Of a stretch of 64,000 bases of DNA, positions 57,940 through 64,000 are shown in pieces. Within the stretch, counting starts at the first letter, position 1; each line of letters opens with the position of its first letter. A model generated the notes under the pieces. The model saw only the letters and a list, made by a program, of their open reading frames with translations. It had not been told where the DNA came from and made no database searches. This DNA is from an uncultured Spirochaetaceae bacterium (GTDB taxonomy: Bacteria > Spirochaetota > Spirochaetia > Sphaerochaetales > Sphaerochaetaceae). The stretch is taken from contig CALXLH010000012.1 in the NCBI GenBank assembly GCA_944389145.1, positions 1-64,000 of the forward strand, in the 5' to 3' direction. The translations under genes were made by a program, and so were the position numbers.

Positions 57940-57970
57940 TTTACATGACTTCTAAAACCTCTGATAGAAT
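57940..57970 (+). promoter_or_regulatory. promoter of carD-ispD-ispF, probably leaderless
   Basis: TTTACA (57940-57945), 19-bp spacer, TAGAAT (57965-57970), 6 nt, ATG at 57977. No Shine-Dalgarno sequence. Confidence 0.5.
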
Positions 57971-57976
57971 AAGTAC

Positions 57977-58468
57977 ATGAATAGCACGGAGATAAACGCG
58001 ATCTTCAATATCGGCGACAGTGTCGTGTACCCCCTTCAGGGCGTCGGATGCATACTCGCCAGGGAAAAAAGGAACTCCCGCGAGTATTACAGGGTCCAGA
58101 TCGCCTCATCTGAAATGGACGTGCTATTGCCTGTGGAAAAGGCCTCGGAAATAGGCCTGAGGCATCTGGCCACCATAACCGAGGCGAAGAAAGCGCTCTC
58201 ATCCCTATCAACGAAGCGTGAGATGGGCAAGGTGGACTGGAAGCAGAGGCTGCTGATAAATCAGGAGCTGATGCGGGAAGGTTCCATGACAGCCGTTGCC
58301 AATGTCGTGAATTCGCTCTACCGGAGATCAAAGGTGAAGGAGCTTCCAGTACAGGAGCGCAAGCTATATGACAGCGCGCTGACCCTCCTTGTTGATGAAT
58401 CCTCTTCTGTGCTAGGAATAAGCGCGGAGGAAGTGAAGAAGAAGATCTTCTCTAGGCTTGAGAAATGA
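57977..58468 (+). CDS. CarD-family transcription regulator
   Basis: 163 residues. N-terminal Tudor-like RNA-polymerase-interaction domain (FNIGDSVVYPLQGVGCILAREKRN...YYRVQIASSEMDVLLPVEKASEIGLR), then a helical C-terminal DNA-binding domain (LINQELMREGSMTAVANVVNSLYRRSKVKELPVQERKLYDSALTLL). CarD stabilises open promoter complexes by binding the polymerase beta subunit. Together with ispD and ispF this order is seen in spirochaetes. Its stop overlaps ispD by 4 bp. Confidence 0.92.
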   Translation: MNSTEINAIFNIGDSVVYPLQGVGCILAREKRNSREYYRVQIASSEMDVLLPVEKASEIGLRHLATITEAKKALSSLSTKREMGKVDWKQRLLINQELMREGSMTAVANVVNSLYRRSKVKELPVQERKLYDSALTLLVDESSSVLGISAEEVKKKIFSRLEK

Positions 58469-59259
58469 CAATACCAAGAATCGCGGCTGTCATAACGGCA
58501 GCGGGAGCATCATCAAGATTCACGAAGGATCTCGGAATAGATGTGAAGAAAGAATACCTGTCTATCGACGGGCACAGCGTTCTCTACAGGGCTACGAAGC
58601 CGTTCTATGAGATACCCTCGCTATCGGCAGTAGTCGTAACCTGCCCAGCTGGAAGCGAGGATGAGGCAGCAGTAGCCCTTGAGGATATCATGGACATAGC
58701 GACGGTGCCGCTTATGATAGTCCCAGGGGGAGTCACGAGAAAGGAATCGGTAAGGCTTGCGCTTGAGAAGCTCAGGGAGATGCCGGCCTCGTTTGAATAT
58801 GTGGCTATCCACGACGGGGCAAGGCCTTTCATAGAGAGCGCCGCGATCATCCGCACGCTTGCAGCTGCCACGATAGCAGGAGGAGCCGTACCGGTGCTTC
58901 CCATAACCGACGCGGTAAAGCGCATAGGCACTGATGGCATGTTCTCCGAAGGCATAGAGAAGAAAGGACTCGTGACGGTGCAGACGCCGCAGATATTCCG
59001 TGCCGATGAGATATTCGATGCATATGACCGCTTCCCGCTTCCGGAGGCCGATGACGATGTGCAGGTACATATGTGGGCGGGCTACAGGTCCACATTCTCG
59101 ATAGGAAGCCCCGATAACAGGAAGATCACGTTCTGCGATGATATCCCGGATGCCAAGGAACAGGCAGGGCACTACCTCAGCGAGAGGGAAGAGGGAAGGC
59201 GCAGTGCCAAGGCCTCCAGGCGCATGAGGGAACTGATGATGAAAGGAGATGAGGAGTGA
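58465..59259 (+). CDS. ispD: 2-C-methyl-D-erythritol 4-phosphate cytidylyltransferase
   Basis: 264 residues. CTP-binding ITAAGASSRF (with the usual Gly-rich loop), VVVTCPAG, GGVTRKESVRLAL, VAIHDGARPFI and the catalytic QTPQIF are all present. It makes CDP-methylerythritol in the non-mevalonate isoprenoid pathway. The C-terminal tail from about 232 is an extra basic segment beyond the usual 230 residues. Overlaps carD and ispF by 4 bp each. Confidence 0.94.
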   Translation: MTIPRIAAVITAAGASSRFTKDLGIDVKKEYLSIDGHSVLYRATKPFYEIPSLSAVVVTCPAGSEDEAAVALEDIMDIATVPLMIVPGGVTRKESVRLALEKLREMPASFEYVAIHDGARPFIESAAIIRTLAAATIAGGAVPVLPITDAVKRIGTDGMFSEGIEKKGLVTVQTPQIFRADEIFDAYDRFPLPEADDDVQVHMWAGYRSTFSIGSPDNRKITFCDDIPDAKEQAGHYLSEREEGRRSAKASRRMRELMMKGDEE

Positions 59260-59714
59260 GGATCGGACTGGGCAAGGATAGCCACAGGCTCATAGAAGGC
59301 CGCCCCCTTCTCCTCGGGGGCGTTGTCATTCCGTCAGAGAAGGGAGAGGATGGGCATTCTGACGGGGATGTGCTGATCCATGCCATCGCCGATGCCATCC
59401 TGGGAGCCCTCGGCATGGAGGACATAGGCCATCTCTGGCCAGACACCGATCCTCAGCTGAAGGGCATGGACTCCGCGATCATCGCAAGGAAGGTCGGAGA
59501 GCTTGCATCGGGAAGGATAGAGAACATCGACACGGTAGTGACGCTTGAGCGACCCAAGCTCGGGCCATATAAGGGCAGGATACGGAAGAACCTCGCATCC
59601 CTTCTTTCCATCGGGGAAGAGAGCATCACAATCAAGGCAAAGACAGCGGAAGGCCTTGACGCTGCAGGCCGGGGCGAAGCGATAGAGGCAGAGGCCATCG
59701 TGCTGCTAAGATAG
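59256..59714 (+). CDS. ispF: 2-C-methyl-D-erythritol 2,4-cyclodiphosphate synthase
   Basis: 152 residues, GTG start overlapping the ispD stop. Zn ligands in GLGKDSHRL (D-x-H) and in GHSDGDVLIHAIADAILGALGMEDIGHLWPDTD; the C-terminal ITIKAKTAEGLDAAGRGEAIEAEAIVLL closes the trimer. Ligation-like cyclisation step of the MEP pathway, following IspD and IspE. Confidence 0.95.
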   Translation: MRIGLGKDSHRLIEGRPLLLGGVVIPSEKGEDGHSDGDVLIHAIADAILGALGMEDIGHLWPDTDPQLKGMDSAIIARKVGELASGRIENIDTVVTLERPKLGPYKGRIRKNLASLLSIGEESITIKAKTAEGLDAAGRGEAIEAEAIVLLR

Positions 59715-59743
59715 GAGAAGCCGCCTTGCGGCGGCCTCTTCTC
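59715..59743. terminator. bidirectional terminator between ispF and the RecA-fold ATPase gene
   Basis: GCCGCC/GGCGGC core (59720-59725 and 59730-59735) with flanking AGAA/TTCT complementarity, between convergent genes. Confidence 0.7.
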
Positions 59744-60449
59744 ACTTCGATATAAGCATCGTCTTCGGGTCCAGGTTGACCTTCATCGGCTTCGGTACAT
59801 TCTGGTGGTGCGCCCTGACGACTGTCAGTACGACCTTATCGATCTTCTCATCGTATTTGAGTGCAAGAAGGACATCAATCAGATCATAGTATTTGAGAAG
59901 GGTATTAGGCACGCCATTCTCATCATATACGACATCCGGACGTACTGGAGAAACGCTGAACCATACCTCAAGGTTCATCTTCTTCGCGAACTCCTTGATC
60001 TTCGCGATGTCATCCTCATCGGCAACGGTGAGCTTGTAGCCATCGAAGAGTATGGCATCAGCCTTGAATGACCCCTGATTGATGAGGGACTCAAGCGAAG
60101 AGAGTACCTTCTCTACAGGAACCTGCTCCTGGGAGAAGTTCATTACTACCCTGTTCGAAAGGATGGAGTTATATACCATCGCGGCATCGTCCAGCGACTG
60201 GAGCTCTGCGATCTCCCTGAATACTTCCTTATACCAGTTTATGACATGCTCGACGTTTCCGGAAAACGAAACATGGATGACACTCTCGCCCTTGAAGAGC
60301 TTATCTGTCGCAAGATGAACCAGGCATGCGGTCTTTCCAAGGCCGTGTCTGGAAACGATCACTCCGAGATTGCCCTTGCCCAGTCCTCCGTTGATCGATT
60401 CCTCGAACACGCGAAGCGGGCTTACGCTATTCAATTCCTTGATATCCAT
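59742..60449 (-). CDS. RecA/KaiC-fold ATP-binding protein of unknown role
   Basis: 235 residues from the ATG at 60449, six bases behind a strong AGGAGG. A degenerate Walker A reads SRHGLGKTACLVHLA (about 34-48), Walker B ADAILFDGYKL near 137-147, and an Asp/Glu-rich segment VADEDDIAKIKEFAKKMNLEVWFSVSP follows, all in the order of a single KaiC/RadA ATPase domain. No lid or DNA-binding domain is attached. The C-terminus (VVRAHHQNVPKPMKVNLDPKTMLI) is reminiscent of DnaB/RadA hexamer elements. Function unknown; monocistronic. Confidence 0.72.
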   Translation of the reverse strand: MDIKELNSVSPLRVFEESINGGLGKGNLGVIVSRHGLGKTACLVHLATDKLFKGESVIHVSFSGNVEHVINWYKEVFREIAELQSLDDAAMVYNSILSNRVVMNFSQEQVPVEKVLSSLESLINQGSFKADAILFDGYKLTVADEDDIAKIKEFAKKMNLEVWFSVSPVRPDVVYDENGVPNTLLKYYDLIDVLLALKYDEKIDKVVLTVVRAHHQNVPKPMKVNLDPKTMLISK

Positions 60450-60579
60450 TAGCACCTCCTAGATCTTTGATACATTCTATCATGCCGATCAGCGAAACAC
60501 ACGTCTTTTTGCAAAAATCGACACGAAGATCATAGATGCAGGAGCATACCCATACAGGCAATGGAATACCTTATGAGCC

Positions 60580-61158
60580 TCAGATCGCAGGATCGGAACT
60601 CAGGACAAGGCTGTCGGTGGCCAGAGGAGTTGAGATGGCGGCACTCACGGCGGCGCAGAGCGCATAGAGAGAATATGATATGTCATGCCGGATGCCATGG
60701 GTACCGCCGAGGTACTCCTCATGAAGGCGCATGAGCCACGACATGGAGAACTCCTTGCCTGTCACGTACGGAAGCTGCGAGAGGCCAAGGCTCCTCTCAA
60801 GATGCCTGTGCAGCTCATGCTCATACTCCATATGCTCTGCAAGCGTTCCCGAAAAGCATGAATTGTGAGGGTATGTGAATGAATCCACGAGATAATGGCA
60901 GAGACGTCCAAGATGGAAATACATCAGGATCGGCAGATCAGAGGACAGGGCCTTGGACGACAGTTCGGATATGAACGACGAGATGTTGTCCCAGCTATGG
61001 CCGTTGACGCCACGCCCCTGCCTGAATCCCCTGAAATAGGTAACCGGAATGCAGTCAGGCTCAGCCGATCCGGCGATGAACGCCTTACATGCCAGCCATG
61101 AGAAGGAGAACTCCTCTGCTATATGTCTTGCTATTACTATGTGGCTTATCAGTCTCAT
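60580..61158 (-). CDS. zinc-dependent phospholipase C-like protein
   Basis: 192 residues of the zinc-dependent phospholipase C fold (PF00882). Probable metal ligands: His6 in MRLISHIVIARH, AGSAEPDCIP, NGHSWDN, HLGRLCHYLVDSFTYPHN and EHMEYEHELHRHLE. No signal peptide, so probably intracellular; such homologues often have no known substrate. The start is uncertain: ATG at 61158 gives the family N-terminus, GTG at 61182 would add eight residues; neither has a Shine-Dalgarno. Confidence 0.75.
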   Translation of the reverse strand: MRLISHIVIARHIAEEFSFSWLACKAFIAGSAEPDCIPVTYFRGFRQGRGVNGHSWDNISSFISELSSKALSSDLPILMYFHLGRLCHYLVDSFTYPHNSCFSGTLAEHMEYEHELHRHLERSLGLSQLPYVTGKEFSMSWLMRLHEEYLGGTHGIRHDISYSLYALCAAVSAAISTPLATDSLVLSSDPAI

Positions 61159-61260
61159 CCCAAGCCATGATGCAATATTCACATGAATTATTCGATACTA
61201 AATGGTTAAGAAATAAAGAAATTTCCGATTATTTCATTACTCACATCAAGTAGAATGGGA

Positions 61261-61282
61261 GAAAACGGCATCCTGCGATGCC
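61261..61282 (-). terminator. terminator of the aconitase-family gene
   Basis: GGCATC/GATGCC stem with a 4-nt loop, flanked by AAAAC and ATTTTCC, so it can end transcription from the minus-strand gene that stops at 61290 and is symmetrical enough to work both ways. Confidence 0.65.
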
Positions 61283-61289
61283 ATTTTCC

Positions 61290-63569
61290 TCACTTGTCCC
61301 TATGATAGTAATTGATCAGGCATCCATCAGCAAGGATTTCGCGCTCAGCCTCAGTCAGATGGCCGAGGGAGACGGGAAGAGCAGCAGCCCTGCCCTCATG
61401 CACGAGATAGGCCTCGGCTTCCTCTTTTCCATCAAGCAATACATTGCGTATCCCAGGAATGAACACCCAGTCATCCTTTGCCACCGAACCAGGATCCTTC
61501 ACCAGGAGCGGCAGCATGCCCCAGTTTATGCAGTTGGAACGATATCGCTTGGTCGCATACTCGATTGCGATATTCGCCCCTCCTCCCAGCACACGCTGGC
61601 AGCTTGCGGCCTGCTCTCGGGCAGAGCCATCGCCAGGCTTATTGGCATAGATAGCGCTCGCGATGACGGTATCTTCAGGATTTACAGCGATGCCGGCATC
61701 CTTCAGCGCCGCGTAGGCAGCGGAGGCTTCAAGAGATATACCCTTTCCCTCCTCGCGGTCACGTTCCATGGCAAGCACAGCCTTGGCTGCATGGACATAT
61801 CCAGGATCCTTTCGGGAAAGCGTGAATTCTGCCAGCCTGAGCGGATTCGACCGGTATGAAGAGGTCTCGCCCGAAGGAATAAGCTCATCCGTCGTCGTCA
61901 CCGGATCCGATATATACGATACCACCCTGAGGAGTATATCATCGCTGAGGGAAGGCATCTGGGGCCAGTCCTTTATATTCGGTCCGAACTTCAATTTCGC
62001 ATCCCTTTCAGGCTTGCCCCAGCCGTCGTAGACGCGCTTCTGATAGATGCTGCCATCAAAATGATACTGAGGTATCTCATAATCAATATCCAGCTCGGTC
62101 GCAGCGGTAAGCCGTCCACCGTTCCGTGCAGTCGCGGCAATAGAGCGGGCATCCATAAGAGCCACTCCGGCCATCTGCCCTTCTCCAGGCTTCGAGCCTT
62201 CCCTGTTGGGGAAGTTCCTCGTCGTATGACGGATGGAGAACTCTCCATTGGCGGGCGTATCACCAGCACCGAAGCACGGGCCGCAGAAGCATTCACGGAA
62301 GATGGCGCCAGACTCGATGATCTTCGCCACTGAACCATTGCGCACAAGCTCCAGGTATGTCGGCATGCTGCCAGGATAGACGCTCATGGTGAACGTACCA
62401 TTGCCACAGCTCTGCCCATCGAGGATCGCAGCAACCGCCGCTATATTATCAAATGTACCGCCCGAGCATCCTGCCACGATTCCCTGATCCACATATATGC
62501 AGCCATCGGAATGGAGCTTGCTCATAAGATCGAGGCGGGCAGTACTGGCTATCTGGCTATTGGCGCGCGTCTCGACCTCATGCAGGATATCCGCGGCATT
62601 CTCCTTCAGCTCCCTGATGGTATATGCATAGCTGGGATGCATCGGCATGGCGATCATCGGCTCTACTCTTGAAAGATCGACATAGACACATCCATCGTAA
62701 TAAGCGACAGGTTCAGGCGAGAGCGCCTTATAAGCCTCTGGACGGCCATGAAGCGAGAGGTAATCATGGACAGGCTCGTCAGTTGCCCAGATAGATGACC
62801 AGCAGGTAGTCTCGGTGGTCATTACATCGATGCCGTTGCGGAACTCGACAGGAAGCGCCGCGATTCCTGGTCCCACGAACTCCATTACCTTGTTCTTCAC
62901 ATATCCGCTAGCATAGACGCTTGAGATGATGCTGAGCGCTACATCCTGCGGTCCAACGCCGTTCCCGGGCCTGCCCGTAAGATAAATGGCAACAACCTCA
63001 GGATAGGCCATATCATATGTGCGTCCGACAAGCTGCTTCGCAAGCTCTCCTCCTCCCTCGCCGACCGCCATCGTTCCCAACGCGCCATAGCGGGTATGGG
63101 AATCAGAGCCAAGGATCATCCTGCCACACCCCGCCATCATCTCCCTGTTGTAGCTATGGATGACTGCAAGATTCGTAGGAACGTATATGCCGCCATACTT
63201 CCTCGCCGCGGAGAGGGCGAACATATGATCATCCTCATTGATCGTACCTCCGACCGCACAGAGCGAGTTATGGCAGTTCGTCAGCACATACGGCAGAGGG
63301 AACTCTGTCATGCCGGAAGCCCTGGCTGTCTGTATGATGCCGACATATGTTATGTCATGGCTGGTCATCGAATCGAACCTGATAGCCAGCTGATCCATAC
63401 CATCTGCCGTATTATGGGCCTTTAGTATACCATAGGACATCGTTCCCTTTCGGGACGCTGATTTATCAGGGACAGATCCAAATACTGCCTTGAGCTGGGC
63501 GATGTCTTCTTCCTCGATTACCCTGTTGCCGTCTGCCAGATATACTCCATGACTCGAAAGCCTCAGCAT
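61290..63569 (-). CDS. aconitase-family hydratase
   Basis: 759 residues. Iron-sulfur ligands are likely in VAGCSGGTFDNIA and in ECFCGPCFGAGD; GSDSHTRYGALGTMAVGEGGGELAKQLVG is the aconitase substrate motif, and the C-terminal swivel domain includes RYRSNCINWGMLPLL. Members are annotated as hydratase or aconitate hydratase; a homocitrate- or sugar-acid-related substrate cannot be excluded. Start at 63569 because AAGGAGG lies 7 bp upstream of that ATG, while the ATG at 63575 is too close. Monocistronic, with a terminator at 61261-61282. Confidence 0.87.
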   Translation of the reverse strand: MLRLSSHGVYLADGNRVIEEEDIAQLKAVFGSVPDKSASRKGTMSYGILKAHNTADGMDQLAIRFDSMTSHDITYVGIIQTARASGMTEFPLPYVLTNCHNSLCAVGGTINEDDHMFALSAARKYGGIYVPTNLAVIHSYNREMMAGCGRMILGSDSHTRYGALGTMAVGEGGGELAKQLVGRTYDMAYPEVVAIYLTGRPGNGVGPQDVALSIISSVYASGYVKNKVMEFVGPGIAALPVEFRNGIDVMTTETTCWSSIWATDEPVHDYLSLHGRPEAYKALSPEPVAYYDGCVYVDLSRVEPMIAMPMHPSYAYTIRELKENAADILHEVETRANSQIASTARLDLMSKLHSDGCIYVDQGIVAGCSGGTFDNIAAVAAILDGQSCGNGTFTMSVYPGSMPTYLELVRNGSVAKIIESGAIFRECFCGPCFGAGDTPANGEFSIRHTTRNFPNREGSKPGEGQMAGVALMDARSIAATARNGGRLTAATELDIDYEIPQYHFDGSIYQKRVYDGWGKPERDAKLKFGPNIKDWPQMPSLSDDILLRVVSYISDPVTTTDELIPSGETSSYRSNPLRLAEFTLSRKDPGYVHAAKAVLAMERDREEGKGISLEASAAYAALKDAGIAVNPEDTVIASAIYANKPGDGSAREQAASCQRVLGGGANIAIEYATKRYRSNCINWGMLPLLVKDPGSVAKDDWVFIPGIRNVLLDGKEEAEAYLVHEGRAAALPVSLGHLTEAEREILADGCLINYYHRDK

Positions 63570-63630
63570 GATCATGCCTCCTTAGCATCTCTTACCGCAT
63601 GATAACCCAAAATAGGATTTTGTTCTGCCT

Positions 63631-63665
63631 GAAAAGAAACAAGGGATCACCATAAAGGCAATCCC
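63631..63665 (-). terminator. Rho-independent terminator of fusA
   Basis: On the minus strand GGGATTGCC pairs with GGTGATCCC (two G-T pairs) around loop TTTAT, followed by TTGTTTCTTTTC (complement of 63631-63642). Confidence 0.75.
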
Positions 63666-63690
63666 CTGCATACTGCTTCATGAAGCGATA

Positions 63691-64000
63691 TTACTTACCG
63701 GCTTCCTTCTTCCTCTTCTCCTGATAGGCCTTCTTGAGCTCATCGGAGACAGACTGAGGAACACGGCCGTACTTGGCGACCTCCATCGTGAACTCTGCCT
63801 TGCCCTGGGTGAGCGAGCGGAGCACGGTTGAGTAGCCGAACATCTCTGAAAGCGGAACCTCCGCAATGACCTGGCACTGGTTGTTATCCTCGGTGGAGGA
63901 GATGATCATACCGCGCCTCTGGTTGATGGAGCCGAAGATGTTTCCCTGGAACTCAGACGGTCCCTCGACCTCAACCTTCATGATAGGCTCGAGGATAACC
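63691..64000 (-). CDS. fusA: elongation factor G, C-terminal fragment
   Basis: Partial gene: the 5' part lies beyond the right edge. The visible last 103 residues read [19 protein letters not shown]..., the domain V start, continue through [18 protein letters not shown] and [33 protein letters not shown], and end in a Lys-rich tail. EF-G translocates tRNAs on the ribosome. The tail and [13 protein letters not shown] pattern are of the spirochaetal/FusA2-like type, but which paralogue it is cannot be decided from the fragment. Confidence 0.95.
   Translation of the reverse strand, partial: VILEPIMKVEVEGPSEFQGNIFGSINQRRGMIISSTEDNNQCQVIAEVPLSEMFGYSTVLRSLTQGKAEFTMEVAKYGRVPQSVSDELKKAYQEKRKKEAGK

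Noticed and set aside
58621..59172. 183-codon minus-strand frame opposite ispD
   Set aside because: ispD has all catalytic motifs; the antisense frame has none.

Overview
The window looks like chromosomal DNA of a spirochaete, most probably a non-motile, carbohydrate-fermenting relative of Sphaerochaeta. Support: moderately GC-rich coding DNA; CarD-ispD-ispF; FAD-dependent thymidylate synthase ThyX; an HPr kinase/HPr pair beside ATP- and proton-driven sugar uptake; lptC-lptA-lptB-rpoN-raiA; many secreted beta-barrel and lipoprotein genes; no flagellar genes here. The family-level placement is inference. No phage, complete insertion sequence, CRISPR array or rRNA was found. There is one tRNA, tRNA-Leu(CAG).

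Layout. 1-0.4 kb: hairpin cluster without a gene. 0.4-3.2 kb: fibronectin/beta-barrel surface protein, LOG-family protein, sugar-nucleotidyltransferase-like protein. 3.3-7.2 kb: sugar ABC transporter operon ending in a sugar isomerase/epimerase. 7.2-12.6 kb: MerR regulator, RadC, short RecQ-like helicase, galactokinase, MATE exporter. 12.6-15.5 kb: infC-rpmI-rplT operon with an acidic coiled-coil gene, then an AI-2E family membrane protein. 15.4-19.8 kb: operon of one esterase and four predicted outer-membrane beta-barrels. 19.9-21.3 kb: tRNA-Leu beside an AT-rich BspA-type surface lipoprotein gene. 21.7-27.1 kb: lipoprotein, YmdB-like protein, RseC-like protein, Lpt export genes, sigma-54, hibernation factor. 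27.1-35.7 kb: sigma-54-dependent TAXI-TRAP transporter operon with a Tm-1-like protein, its TIM-barrel partner and an SLC13 permease, plus a PrpR-type activator. 35.8-42.5 kb: hprK-ptsH-lexA-like-holA, convergent uvrC, divergent spore-photoproduct-lyase-like gene, hydrolase. 42.8-54.8 kb: Liv-type transporter plus 2-keto-3-deoxy sugar-acid catabolism under an IclR regulator, flanked by two palindrome-controlled AAA ATPase genes. 54.8-64 kb: malQ-rsmE-thyX, carD-ispD-ispF, a RecA-fold ATPase, a phospholipase-C-like protein, an aconitase-family hydratase and the 3' end of fusA.

How genes may work together. Sigma-54 (25.3 kb) and the GAFTGA activator (33.8 kb) should drive the TRAP operon: a -24/-12 element and clustered TGAAACA half-sites lie between activator and operon. 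Two near-identical dyads, each exactly 8 bp upstream of a TTGAC -35 box, tie the Liv transporter and the sugar-acid genes to the IclR regulator between them.

The most general observation is that about fifteen genes, mostly first in their operon, have a sigma-70 -10 box ending 5-9 nt before the start codon and no Shine-Dalgarno sequence, so this organism probably uses leaderless mRNAs often. Other points to follow: a LexA-like protein whose catalytic Lys is Arg, a YmdB-like protein with eroded metal ligands, a fused LivG-LivF, and the two halves of plant Tm-1 encoded side by side.
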